In this document: piece by piece, positions 25,085 to 38,059 of the stretch | Numbering within the stretch: position 1 is the stretch's first letter | Layout: each line of letters begins with the position of its first letter | NCBI GenBank assembly: GCA_003640385.1 | Contig: RCAB01000403.1 | Span: 1 to 59,823, forward strand | DNA length: 59,823 nucleotides | Direction: 5' to 3' | DNA from: Setaria digitata | Lineage: Eukaryota > Nematoda > Chromadorea > Rhabditida > Setariidae | Notes under the pieces: model-generated | The model's input: only the letters and a program-made list of their open reading frames with translations | What the model was told of the DNA's origin: nothing | Databases searched by the model: none | Position numbers and translations under genes: made by a program

Positions 25085-26941
25085 TGCAAATTTATATAAA
25101 ATTTTCAAAATTATTTTTGAAATGATATATCTGTATATTTTAATTACAATACCATAGAGTTTTGCTACGAAAATCAGTCTATTTTGGAATGATATGAAGA
25201 ACAGAATGATAAGCTCATATTTTTAAACGTTATGAAAGAAATGATAAGCTTCTTCTGTATGTTATTAATAGAGTGATAAGCTGATGTTTTCAAGTATTTT
25301 TAAGAGAATGCTATGCTAATGCTTGTTGCTTGAAGCTGTGTGAAATTTTGACATTGGATATAAATTATTGCGCTTAAATAAATCATTGAAATAAAATTTA
25401 ACTTTAATTATTTGCAAAAAATAATTCAAAATGTTTGCCAAAAATAAAGGAAAAAAAAAGGGAGAAAAGAAAAATGATTGGACTATGTAATTGAATAAAT
25501 TCTAATACAAGAAATTACTAGCTGAGTTTCAACTAAAAGTTATAAATTATTTGATTATTTCAGTGTGTATACCTAATTTGTTTGAAATTAATTTAGTCCT
25601 GTTTGAAATTTTTTAATTTCATCCTTTACTGAATCGTGATCTAATTTTTAAATTTACAATTTCCGAAATTAGAACATATTGAAAATGCGATGAAACAGCT
25701 CTGCACCTTTCCACTATTATTTCATATCTTTTTCCAAATTTAAATTCTACTTTCATTCTAACTAACTTTTGTGAATTTAAAAAATTGGTTGCATTTCAAG
25801 AAAAAAAAAACTTTATTAAAATTTTTGTTCAGCATCAACGTGATGTTCAAAGAAAGATTTGCAAGGCAACGAATGCAACGTGGACTGGCAATAATTAATT
25901 AATCGGAAATGAAATAATTGAGTTCGCTCACTTAATATCTGTTGTTTTCCGTTTCCTTCCTGAACTAATTAACATTTATGTTAGATATTTTAATTTTAAA
26001 AGAAATCCTTTTTTAATGGTCAAATGTTAAATTTTTGAAATTAAAATTTTCAACGATTCAAAAGATGTACAATACAATAGAAAGTACAAAAGTTATTTGC
26101 ATGCAATGTGTTATGTGCAACTTTTACGACACGACGTATTTACGTCATTTCCACGTAATACGTAAATTTCAGTGGGAAAATATAAATTTCATATGATCCT
26201 AAAGGTATCTATCACTTCTGTTTTTACTTCTTCACTTGTTCAAAACATTGATCAAATAGCTATTGTACCTGTCACTGAGTCCTAATTATCTCTATATGCA
26301 TTGAAGTATTGCGTATACACGACACAGCAGCACGTATGTGATCACGTAAGCATTGATAATCTGCAGCCATCACTTGTTTACGGCTACGCCATATCTAATG
26401 TATTTTATCAAATTCAGCAAAGGAAGAGTGGAGCTGCAAAGGATAGGTTGATCAACAAAGCGATTACTTGTCCACGATGGATTTGAATTGGCTCAAATTA
26501 CCGTTTCAAAGAAGCGGTCCTTAATGGTCTGGCCAGCTGTTTTTTTTTTATCATCCACGGTTTCCGGTATTTATTTCCGGGATGCACTGGACAGTGTCTT
26601 TCCGCTTCTGCTCTTTTTCGATAACACCTAAATGTACCAGAAGTTAGACTGTTCCTTCTAGATTTCGATTTTGTAGTTTCATTCCAGAATAATATGCTAG
26701 TTATTGTTAAATGTTTTTTGTTCGATTTCTTTTTTATTATTTCTTTAAGAGCCATTTCTTGCCAATAGATTTTAGTGTTGTTGTTGGAAATTTTCACACT
26801 GAATCGAATTTTATTGTGAAATGGAACTCTTTAGTAGTTTCATCTTTTGTTCTTTTTTTTTTCCAGTAGAAAAAAACCAATTTTTTTTTCGCTCAATTTT
26901 GGTTTCTGCAATTGTCGGAAGTTCAAAAAGTGAATTATTCG
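25085..26941. other. Flippase 3' region and intergenic DNA before EDC4
   Basis: An AATAAA at 25377-25382, 293 bases after the flippase stop, is a plausible poly(A) signal; others lie near 25445 and 25492. From 26128 to 26166 and at 26330-26349 there are ACGT-containing words including GATCACGTAA. A pyrimidine tract ending TTCCAG at 26866 may be the spliced-leader acceptor of EDC4, 75 bases before its start. I see no gene; the 61-codon open frame at 26301-26486 has no support. Confidence 0.55.
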
Positions 26942-29254
26942 ATGACTGGCGAGCAGTTACTGTCATCACATTTTAATGAAGTGTCACCACCATCGTCTAT
27001 ACTTGAAAAGCAGTAAGCTTATGTGTATGCCTATGGTTTTGCGTCATTTAGATGACCTAAATAAGAAATCACACTATATAATACATTTTTGCTTAATATT
27101 CATCGAAAGAATCAGTCCTAATATTAGATTGATTAAATTCGTAGCTAATTACTTAAGTAGTTAATGAAGTTGAAATTTTTGCAGCGTGCTGAATGGTTCT
27201 GATGCAGTTGTTCGATTTTCTGGAGGTACACATATTGTATTGAGCGTGGACGGACAAGAAGATAAACGACCACGTGATCGTGATTCTTCACGTGTTTATA
27301 CCCACGTTCTTAGCGAATATAAGTGGGCAAGCGAAGAATGCTACAATGGTCGAATATTGGCAGTCCATGAAAATTTGATTGCTTATCGGCTATTTAATGA
27401 GAGTACGGGCGAAGCAGTTCGGGTCCTGGAAAGAACCACTTCTAAACGTCATCTTATAAAAGTAATACTTTTGTATTCTTCAACCCTTCAGGTCAAAGTG
27501 AAATGAGGAATGTTGTTTCTTAACAGTTTGATTAGTACAAGGAAAGGATTAAAGTAAAAATGAAAATTTGTAAAACCTAAAATGAAGGATAAATCGCTAC
27601 CCCCATAGGACGGTTATTTCATGAATAACTCTCTCATATAGTCTTTTGCTTGATTAGATCGGTATTTTAATTTGCATCTTTAGAAACAATTAAACTAAAC
27701 TGCGATTCCTTAAAAGGAGTTATATATATATATATATATAGTTTACTGACATGTAAAAAATTAGTAACTGATATTCTTGCAGAGCTTCAAACATCCAACC
27801 GCCGATTTGCAGTGGGCTCATCATGCGCCGCTGCTGGCGGTTATCGATGTCAATGCTAATCTTTATGCGTACCATGTTGACAAAGATTGTGTCGTGTAAG
27901 TAAGAAATCTTTGAAAAAAAAAAAAAAAAAATACCTATACAATCAAAAACCGTCATTGTTTTTTGCACTTGGAGTTCTTGGTGATATGGGAGGTTTGAGG
28001 AGTGCTGAGCTAAATTATGCAATATTATGGAGAGTTTTTTCTAATTATGGCTTAATAAGACTAAAAATTAAGAAGAGAAGAAGTTATTTGCAGGACCAAG
28101 TATTTAAATATAATCCGAGAGGATAATTCTGTCCCACTAAATGCTACTCCACGGATTTCTTGGTGCCCTTATATACCAGAAGCTGATGAACCACATGAAG
28201 AAATGCATATGATCGCTATTTATTATGTAAGTTTATAAGTTTAGTTTTATTTTTCTTTCCCAATATTTGGACTTAAAATTTTAAGCCATAGGGCTTCTGC
28301 TTGAACTTGTATTGTCTGCTAGAAAAAAATTTTTATAGCGCAATGCAGTGGAATCATTCTCGTTAAGTATAATTAAATCGGAATTACACTGTGAAGAAGT
28401 GACGCTGGAGCAGTGCGAAAAAATCAGTGATGCTGTAATGAAGCTACCAATTGAAAATTCGAACGCAGTTAATCTTTTTTATCTTTTTTATCAGTCAGTG
28501 TTTTGTGCAGATAATCTTGCGAACCTTTCCTTATTTTGAATCTAAGCAATCAGTATCTTCATTTATCGGTTTTAGCAACCGTTTGAGCAGCTTCAGTTTC
28601 CTCTTTATATAATTCAGGAAGTACAAGCAGTTTGTCTGAGTCCAGATGCAACAGCCATTGCAGTAGCACTTAACTGTGGTACTGTGACATTTTTCATTAT
28701 TGATGGTGAAGGCACGAAATTTGCTCATCGATGGCAACCAGAACATGGTAGACATATTCAGGATCTTGTCTTCCTGGATAACATCACTGCATCGGATACG
28801 CCGTATTTTTTTTTTCTTTTTTGAATTCTCTAGATTTACTTTTCTCCATTCATATGATGAAGTTATCTAGTAGCGTAGAAATGTGCTGCTTATTACACTT
28901 AGTTCCTCTTTAATATGAATACAGTGGATTTGCTTCAGTATTTATTTCTTATGCTACTTTGACTTTTGCTGTAATTTCAAGGAGTAAGTTATAATGAAAC
29001 TTCAAGTCAAAGGAAGCTAATATTGCTATCGAATTCTTATACCATTGATGTTTTAATTGCTTCCAGTGAACAGTTTTGGAAATATGCTGTAATTTCAACG
29101 GAAAACGGCAAACGCATCCAGCTTTATGATACTGAAAACTGGCACTGCATTGCACGTTTATTATTTGAACCATTAGATCAGTTAGGTAAACTGGCACTTA
29201 GCGTGCATCCATCAGCGAAGTTTATCTTTCTCACTGATTACGATGCTGCAGTTC

Positions 29255-29286
<32 letters not shown>

Positions 29287-32200
29287 CTTTCTTTCTCTAT
29301 TTGACTTCAGTTTGGATAATTCTTCAAATATATATAATGTGCTACTTACAGTATATATATATATATATATGCGTAGCATAACATAGCATTTTTTTAAGAA
29401 TAATTTTACGATTTGCAGAATATTTATTGCATTGAAGTTGCTTACATTATGAGTGCCCCACGCTTTGTTGCGTGTACGCAAGTTACATTTTGTCATCCGC
29501 TTGTCAATATTGTTCCAATTTCAGTCACTCATCAAGAAGACCCTCATCAAGGTTAATATTTTGTAAGAATAGTTGGAAGAAGACACCAAAGGAAGAAAAC
29601 TTACTTAATGGGAGTTAATTTAAGCGTTGAGACTACAGGAGTAATTCATGGTATTGTAGGTCATGTATTTCTCTGAGCTCTTGATGTAGTAAATTAGTTA
29701 GTTCCTTGACACTTGGTAAATGATATGAGCAGTTCTTATCATGGATTGTGGAAAATGAAATTTTTATTATAGTGGTTCTTTCACTTCACTTTTTTTGCAA
29801 AATTTCGTTCATATTTTAGATTTTTCGTTAAGTGATGAAGAAGTCTCTCCTGCTGGAGTACTTGTTTCATTTGTGGCTCTCTCGCAACGCTCACTTCTCC
29901 ATTTGGAAGTTGGGCTAGAAAAATCCCATATATCAAACGGCGATGCTATTGGTGCAGTTGGTGACGAAGATAATAGTGAACAAATGATTTCAGCATCAAG
30001 CGCAAATATTGCGGATGATGGGTATTCTCCGTTGAATTCTATATGTTTAATTTCATTTGTAAATTCTAGTTTAAAGTACCTATTTTACGCCTCAGTGCAA
30101 CTTTTATATTTACTCTGGACAGTTGCTTAATATTTAGCGCCAGTTCTCTCGCCTAAAAGCTTTTAAATGTGTTTGATAATAAACAAATCTTCAAGATTCG
30201 AAATGATTTGAAAGTTTTAAAGGGAAGGACTTTTTAGCAATGTTGTGCCAAATGGTGAGAAGAGACAGCGAAAACCTGAAGATCTGGATCGCTTGGATGC
30301 TCTATACCGTCACTGGGAAGGCCTAAGTTTGAGTTTGGAGAAACAATCAGAAGATTTCGAAAAACGGTTGCAGGAAGAAAGAGATCGGACTGACGAGCAA
30401 ATGCGACAGTTGCGTAAGTATTATGAATTATTATGAATATATGAATAAGTATGAATTATGAATAAATCATAAATTATGAAAATTATAAAAATAAAATGAA
30501 ATAAAATTATGAAAATAAATGAAATTATGAAAATTATGAATAAATGTATTATGAATATGAATAAGTATTCAGTAATGAATCCAAGGTTTTTCTCTTTATC
30601 CACTTCTAATTCATTCCTTCGTTTGGTCCCTAGAGTTTGAGTTTACAACGCCATCTTAGATGTTATCAAGGTTGGCTGAAGCCAAGCTATCTCCTCCAAG
30701 TACTCAGTTCCATGATGTTTGTTCTAGTTCAGCGTCTTTTCGACTTATCTTCGTTTTACTGATCTTACGAGCGAAGAGGACGACGACTTCTCTGTTCCCT
30801 TTTAAGAATAATATGAGAACAAAGTTAGATGACAAGAGATTGATCACTCCCGAGTGAAATAAGGGCTAGTTTGTAGAGTGAAAGAAATGGGAATGTTTTG
30901 TACATTTGTGAATGAAGGAATGTTATGAAATATTTTTCTGCCTTGTGCCATAACCTTTCCCTCAGTTTTACTTTAGGTGAAGATATCGTATCATGTGATG
31001 AAAGATTGTTTCTGAAGCTGGAATCTTTGATCAATGAAAATAGGACGTCAACAGTAGAAGCAATGCAAACCTCATTAGATCTTAAAATGGACAGTGTTAT
31101 CCAAAATCTTCGCGCAACAACTATAGATAATTTCAAAGTTGAATCTTATAAAATTTTTGTCATAAGTTCTATTTAAATTGAGAGGGACGTGTCATCTTAT
31201 CTTTAAAAATCATACAGAGTAATAGAGCATGAGGCATTCGATCTGTAGAGTTTTCGTGTTTTCCATTTTTTGGGGCAATATGTTTTGAGCATGCAAAAAA
31301 AAAAGTTTATAGCAGCAGCATCAACAGCAAAGCTTGGATGTGCATGTTATTCGAGAAGAGCTTACAAATAATATCCGAGAAATGTTGATGGCTACAATGA
31401 TACCGATTTTGCAAGATGTTTGTGTGTCACTTTTCCAACAGCTGAATGAAAACTTTCGCGCTGGTTTGGAACAATATATGAAACAAATGCATACTCTTTG
31501 TGCTAGTACATTAAGAAATCAAGCAGCTAATGATTCACTGATGGCGAGCAATTCGTCTTCTACCGATCCATCAGCTCTGATTAATCTTATTGAAAATCAA
31601 CGTATTACTGCAGCATTTGAAAAGGTTGGTTTATTACGTATTTAGCTTTCTATGTTATTGTCTCAAAAATAGCTACGTATAGGTTGGACTTCAGGATCGG
31701 TTTACGTTATTTTACAGCTTCATAGATATTGCATAGAGCGTATGGAATCTTCAAAATTTAATGTTTCATCTTCCATATATTTTATTGAATGTGGGACTCC
31801 GACGAGCAAATTTCCAGTGTTCTTCAAGGATCTCTTCAAACTTCATGTTTTCCATTCTTTGGAGATTTCAAAATATTTTATACAAGTTTTCCTGCAGGCA
31901 TTGATGCTAAAAGATTTCGGAGCTCTAATGTTTGTTTGTAACAATGTTGATCCAGATGTCATTGCTGCTGTCGAGCGACCTCTTCCGCAAAATGTTTTAC
32001 TCTGTCTGTTAAATCAGTTATCCACAAAACTGGAGGGAGAAACGGATCTCAAATTTAGGTGAGGTTTATTTTTCTCATAGGAAGTTCTATTTATTCAATA
32101 ACTCATGCTTTCGTTATGTTGTGAAATTGAAATTTCTTGCTTGATTTGCTAATATTAATATTTGATTTTGTTCCTTTTTCATTAACAGGCTTTCATTTGT

Positions 32201-32877
32201 GTAATGATCAGGATTACGAGGAATGCTTGATTTTTCACTTGAGGTGTTGTGCAGTAGAATTGTTTGTTGTGCACGCTTTTGACTGCATCATTTGATTTAG
32301 ATTGAATATATTCGTTTTTGGAAGTGAAGCTTGATTTGTTTATATTTTTTCCAGGTACATCGAAAATGTTTTAATGGTATTGCAAGTAAGGGATCCTAGT
32401 ATTGCTGCCAGCTTTCGCCATGTATTAAACCGTTTGCAGACATCTTTAACAGGTAAGGGGCAGTCGTATTTTAAATATGTTTTGTTAAGTCCATGATAAA
32501 TGAATGAGCAAATGTTTAGTTTACTGAAAATTTGATTTAAAATAACTTTGAACTAGATGGTAAAATAATTGTAAATTATTGAGGTGAAGGGACGCAAACT
32601 TCTTGGTGTGGAATGTGGGATATAACTTCCCAGTCTCTAAATAAACTGTTGGTTTGAGAATTTTTTTTAAGTGGAATTGATTGCTTTTGATTCATTTAAT
32701 AAGAATATTCGAATAGATTATTATGCAGCACCACTTTAATTTACGTTTTGGAATTTCATGTAAACTAAATTGATTCTTTTACTTCCACTTTCAGCTTATA
32801 TGGGGACAGATACGAATGCAAGCTTGAAGCGACGAGCACGAATAATATCACAGTTAGCAGCAAATTTACTAAAGTGA
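26942..32877 (+). CDS. edc-4: EDC4/Ge-1, scaffold of the mRNA decapping complex
   Basis: EDC4 brings DCP1, DCP2 and other decay factors together in P-bodies. Exons 26942-27012, 27185-27461, 27783-27895, 28094-28226, 28339-28467, 28618-28802, 29067-29250, 29419-29551, 29820-30021, 30238-30413, 30977-31137, 31313-31624, 31898-32058, 32355-32452 and 32795-32877 join in frame to 805 residues. Residues about 25-390 form the WD40 region; ISWCPYIPEADEPHEE and VCLSPDATAIAVAL align with human EDC4. Residues about 425-600 are charged coiled coil (DRLDALYRHWEGLSLSLEKQ). The C-terminal alpha-helical P-body domain is clear, from FGALMFVCNNVDPDVI through SYLEE-like YIENVLMVLQ to the end. Human EDC4 has about 1400 residues; here the serine-rich linker after the WD40 part is almost absent. 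The start ATG has no good upstream rival in frame. Confidence 0.92.
27720..27740. repeat. Short (TA)n repeat in EDC4 intron
   Basis: A TA run of about 20 bases; a similar one is at 29343-29370 in another EDC4 intron. Both are noncoding. Confidence 0.85.
29256..29286. repeat. T homopolymer, 31 bases
   Basis: It begins six bases after the end of the EDC4 exon that stops at 29250 and so lies at the start of the intron. Runs of this length are prone to length error in assembly. Confidence 0.9.
30418..30575. repeat. Degenerate ATTATGAATAA repeat in EDC4 intron
   Basis: Units like 'attatgaata' and 'aaattatgaa' recur irregularly right after the donor at 30414. No coding frame of interest. Confidence 0.8.
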
Positions 32878-32901
32878 ATTTGGAGTTAATTAGTGAGATT
32901 T

Positions 32902-32937
<36 letters not shown>

Positions 32938-33955
32938 AGAAAGATGTGCAGCAAACATAAATTTGTGTAAATGTTGTAAGTTTTTATGTTTTATAGTATG
33001 GTTTTTATGTTTTTTGAGAGACTGATAGCATGTCAGAGATACTACTAGGACATTACTATTGCAAATGACGAGTTCTCGACATTCCTCGTAATATTCTTTT
33101 TTCTTTTTCTTTTCTTTTTTTTGCAATATTGTTGGTCATTTTACAGTTTTGCTTCTCCATAGCAGGGTTTTGTCCGTAGCATCTCTTAGATTATGTTCAT
33201 CCCTTATGTCGTCTCGTCGGACTATTGCAAAAGTGAAGCTTATAAAGATACGGATGGATAGGCAACAAGTGTCTTACAGTCTCGCACTTTCCACCATTAG
33301 AATTCAAAAGGAATTTTTATTGTCACTTTGATATGTTTGAAACTTCTTGAAAGACATTTTTTAATCGAATGTCTAAAAAAAACTTTACTCTTTCCTGATG
33401 CTTTCATATATGTGGAAGGCGAGCGAAAGTATCTGGGATTTGCAACATCAAGTTTAATTGAATGTGTTAAAAATTACACTGTTTCATATGTAAAAGGCAA
33501 TAGTATCTACAATTTATTAAAAAATTAAGGGAATTTGATGATAATCAAGATCCACATTTTTTGAAGTGGAAAATGTCATAGAGAGAATAGCTTCTGGTTT
33601 CTGATCAAATATCCCATCAATTCTGACTTTCAAAATAGGTGTGAATTTGTGTTTTGATTTGGAAAATAAAATATGTATTAAATTCTTTTATTCAAACTTG
33701 TATACCATAACACTATTGGTTACAGAGCTGTGTGTTGTTAGTTGCGGACCGGAGAGGTACTATTTATGTGGGTTCAACTACACTGTAATGAACCTAAAGA
33801 GATGCAAAATTGATAGAACTTGAATCAGATATGACTGTAGTTTAAATGAAGAGGGTGTAATTAGCAGGAAAGAGTTCTGGGAAAAGTATGTGGTATTAAG
33901 AAAAGTGAATTTGTGAAAAGGGACTCTGAAATACTGGACAAGAATTGAATCGAAA
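32878..33955. other. Convergent gap between EDC4 and CTF8
   Basis: This holds the 3' ends of both genes. A run of 31 A bases (32906-32936) starts 28 bases after the EDC4 stop. AATAAA on the plus strand at 33665-33670 and its complement TTTATT at 33687-33692 could end the EDC4 and CTF8 transcripts respectively. Open frames at 33149-33331 and 33328-33528 show no recognisable protein. Confidence 0.55.
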
Positions 33956-34844
33956 TCATACAGGCATTGGACGAGTATGGAATTGAACTTTTCTACGAAT
34001 TATAGCGGCAATTTGTGCATTTTCCTGATTTTCCGTATTTCGTTGGAGTACAAGCAACGGATTCTGAAGTTTCACCTCCTTTCCTTCCATAATATGATGT
34101 CCAATGTGAAGTAAAGCCTGACAAAAGATACAATAAATCAGTTACTTCATTCTCAAGGTTTCATCCACCATCACCACCACAACCACCCTCCCCTCCCATC
34201 TAGCCTTTTAGATTTTTAACAAAAGCAGACTTGTTCATTATAAGCTGTCCCTTTTTCTACTTTTCTTTTTTTTTTTTTTTTTTTCGAAAAACTGTCACCT
34301 TTTTGTTCTCCCATTTCAGGTTACCAATTGCTTGTCCCGAAAGTGTACCAACTGAATCTAACGTCCCTTGCAATTCAATCATCGTCCATTCTGCAACACC
34401 ATTTCTGAAAAATAGTTTATTGAAAAACTAGTTTTTCATCTTACATTTTTTTCTTTTCTTTTTTTCTTCCTTTATAGTAGTAACTCCTAGAGTCGCAAGA
34501 TACAGATAATAAAAAGGCAAAGTATTAATGATAATTTTGTTATTCTTTCTTCCTTAATTTTTTTTTCACTTGAATCTTGTATCATTTGCAAGAATTATTA
34601 ATTATTTTCATTGCGGAAAGTTTGCTAGAGTTGTTCGAATAAAGTCTATAACAGATTTGATTGAATTTGCCAGATTAATCATATGGAATTCAAAAATATC
34701 CAGCATATAATTTTGCTTTTCAGTTTTTTTACAACAAAGTCGGCGGTGGCCCATAGAAAAAGAGCTCATGATATCCTTTTATATATTTATATATAAAAAA
34801 CTGAAAATGTGGACATACTCTCTTGGAATTAGCTTTATCTGCAT
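33956..34844 (-). CDS. CHTF8: CTF8, alternative clamp-loader subunit, 97 residues
   Basis: CTF8 joins DCC1 and CTF18-RFC, which load or unload PCNA at forks and support sister-chromatid cohesion. Three exons: 34844-34819 (26 bases), 34404-34299 and 34117-33956, in perfect phase, ending at TGA 33958-33956. The protein starts MQIKLIPRENGVAEWTMIEL, like the family's N-terminus followed by the GLAEWVLMELQG block, and continues with GQAIGNLKWENKKALLHIGH and then the conserved GHHIMEGKEVKLQNPLLVL. The end, RRKVQFHTRPMPV, matches the family's KILFKTRPKPI. Human CTF8 has about 120 residues; the loss is mainly in the loop before the last strand. None of the exons stands out by length, so an ORF scan would miss it. 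The AG right before the ATG is a weak acceptor, so the 5' end is the least sure part. Confidence 0.9.
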
Positions 34845-37800
34845 CTTGTATATGTTGTTTTCTTTTCTAATCAGATAATGTAGAAATTGACACTGTTCTC
34901 GAGTTAAAATCACACTGAAATAATCGATTTCTGATTCAGTGATTCAGAACGCTGTTACAAACAGATATATTTAAAGATTCATTAATTCAATACTTCGATA
35001 GTTTTGCATCTTCTACTAATGTTACTACAAAAAAAAAAGAAAAAAAAAATAAAAAGAAAAAAAAGGATGAAATACTAAAAAGAGAAAAAATTCCTAACCA
35101 TGCGGTTAAAACGTCTCTCTTAATTTAAAGGTATGAAAGTAACGATTCTCATAAACACGACCAGGGCTCCTGATTTCATGACCAAAAAAAAAGAAACATT
35201 TATCCTCATTAGTCTGCCGGATGAACTATTATCCGATTACGGCAAAAGTAACCTCATTTAAGGATATCCATTATCGAATTGCTTTTTATGCTACCAACTA
35301 ATACAATTGTTCGATATGAACCAAAAGCATTATTGATACACAGTATGCTTATCTATATTTCTTGCACTAAATAACTAAACAATCTCACAAAATTTAGGAT
35401 ATGTTCATCAGTACTATAGGATAATTCTTGAAAATGAACTAAATCTAGAAGCAAAAGATTTATGAAATTATGGAATGAGGAAATTTTGGATGATTCCGCT
35501 CAATGTTCAAAGTACAATCCTGCAATACAGTTAACAGGTTATGGTGAAAATTTCGACAGTTTCTTTTTAGATACAAATTAGCAATTAACCCTAAGCCAGT
35601 TAACCAAATCAACAAAAAAAAAAAAAAAAAAAAAATAGCTTGACATATTGAGCTGTACTGAATTTTAGACGGCAAATTAAGAGATCCTGTTTTAAATGCT
35701 CCTTATGCTCGGCTAAACGTTGAAAGCATCACAGCTTCTTCAATGGAACATTCATTTTAGTGAAGGGATTTTTTTTTTTTTGTTCTTTTCTTCAAACGTA
35801 TATTATAAATTTCACGATTTTTTTTCTTTTTTGTTTCAAAGATGGAAAATCAAACTTGTACAAGTGTTGAAACTTGAAATTTCATTTAATTTCGTGTACA
35901 ACAGCACTGGAACAAGGTTCGAAAATTATAGCTGTAGTCAATGAGGAAAAGAGACGAGAAAATGGATGAATCAGGTTACTTTTTTACAAGACTTCATAAT
36001 ACAACTAGGAAATGCGGATGAAATGAAACAATGAAATAAAAATATAAAAATCGAAAACATGCGACAGACACAACTTGCACTGATTTCATTAACATTATTG
36101 AACAAGCAATCATAAACAACAGAAATAAATGAATCCTGTAAATTTCTGAATCTACATTCAGAACAAATCTTCTTTACTGGTCAAAAATGTGCTATATCCC
36201 AAGCCTTGTAGAACAAACTTTCCGCACAATGAGTTGAAAACTTAATTAGTATTAAAATTAAAATTGGGTTCAAACTTGACAAAATAAAAAGGAAAACAAA
36301 GCACGAGCACCGCAAGTTCAAGCCAATAAAAAACGTGACGACGAAGAAAAAATACGGGAAGCTCCAAAATCGCTTGGCGTTCATATATAATTTAAAATTA
36401 AAATGGTATTTTAAAATTTTAAAGAGCTCACATGTCGGAGCTCCCACAGATTAAAACAAAGTAATGTTATATGAAAAAAATGCGAAAATAGAAACATCAG
36501 AAGTAGCTATCTGTAAGAGAACAAAAATTCATCAGTTTCCTGTGCTTGTAAAGAGTAATTCGAAAACCTATCTGCCAAACGAAGATTTTAAACTAAGCAG
36601 ATGATCTTGCAAAAAATGTGATCCTCCAACACTGGATAACGAAATTTTGATAAGGAAACAGCTTACTTCCTGTCAATAATAAAGATCAAGGAAATGAGAA
36701 AGAAGGTTAATATGAGTTGGCTTATTACCAAGCGGTATAAACAGAGACATTAAATATTTTAACACATCATGGAGACCTAATAATAACGATGATAACGACG
36801 CTTTAAGTTCTGGGTTTCCTTAGGGAAGACACGAAAACCTGACAAAAATTTTCAGTCTCTTTTTAAAACACAAGGATAAACTGGACGAACCTCCGCCGAT
36901 CTGCCCCCTCCATTATGCAATTAAGCTACAACTCAGACTTAATTGACATCTAATAAGTCATGGGAAATTGTATAACCAAATAGCAATTTAAGAAGTTCCA
37001 CATTTTTTTGAACTGTTCTTATTGAAAAAAACCGTGATCTTCTGTTTGAGGCTACGAATTTGATCACCAAAATAATAATAAATATTGTTTTGATAAAATA
37101 AAAAGATGTGTTAATATTAATATTTGCAAATAAATACATCAATACTATCACAACAAATATAAAAATTAGTTCTGCACTGGTTACTGAGTGTGAAGCACCA
37201 AACGCTTATAAACGCTCTACTACTTTGAAAAATCCTCAATAATTCTCTGTTTGATTACTCCCAATTAACATTCATCTGTAAAAAGTTGTACGATATCTGC
37301 TATATGAAAAGATATTTACAGATCTTTAAGGAGATTTGAACCTTTCAAATCTATTAAATCTCAAAAGAATCTAGATGTTTCTGGAGGACGACCTGAAAGT
37401 GCAAATAATAGCACAGTTTAAGTAAATCTCACTTAAGGCAAAAAATCTATGAAATCTTACGATTTAACCAAATCACCCGCTACAACCTTTACAAAATGAG
37501 ATTATTAATAATATAAGGCATGAATTCGTTCATGCACTTGATACTAGGAAAAAATAAAAAAAGATTCAAGGATGTAGAAAAAGAAATTCTTTTGCTGATC
37601 ATTTTTTCAAGTATCACGGGAGAAATTGTTCTGAGCAACATCCTAGAACTTCACTGATTCCACGCACCATTTCTCTAGTAAACATTTCTGGAAAGGATCG
37701 AACAGTTCAGTGAATGAGAAAAAAAAAAGCAAGTAAATTACAATTACCATTTAAACATTCAATGCTGGGCGTCTTCAGGTGATGGGGCGATGATACGTCG

Positions 37801-38059
37801 ATTACAATCGTGTATCAAATTCCTAAAAGAGGTAATAACTATCAAACTGTTTCCTGAACCCATGCTTGGAGCTGTCGAAATCAAGCTTCCTTACTGCCTT
37901 CCTAATATCGCTGAAATATGGAGATGGTGCTCCTGCCTACTCCCATCATATAACGGGTGTATTCAGGTGAGATCTTGAGTACACACAAAGAGGACGATCC
38001 CAGTTTATTGACAAACATCTCAAATCATACATGAAGTTTAAAATTAACTTACAGATATG
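34845..38059. other. Intergenic region without recognisable gene
   Basis: About 3.2 kb between two minus-strand genes. It holds A runs (35029-35066, 35612-35636), no exon-like segment with splice sites, and no homology I can name. TTTATT at 38004-38009, a minus-strand AATAAA about 50 bases after the stop of the next gene, is a likely poly(A) signal for it. Confidence 0.55.

Noticed and set aside
26301..26486. 61-codon open frame upstream of EDC4
   Set aside because: No in-frame link to the EDC4 first exon and no family resemblance.
30660..30857. 65-codon open frame inside EDC4 between the coiled-coil exons
   Set aside because: Joining the exon ending at 30413 directly to 30977 keeps phase and matches the family; the frame has no suitable splice sites and is taken as intron.
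33149..33528. Two open frames of 60 and 66 codons after EDC4
   Set aside because: They lie in the 3' region, have no splice context and match no family I know.
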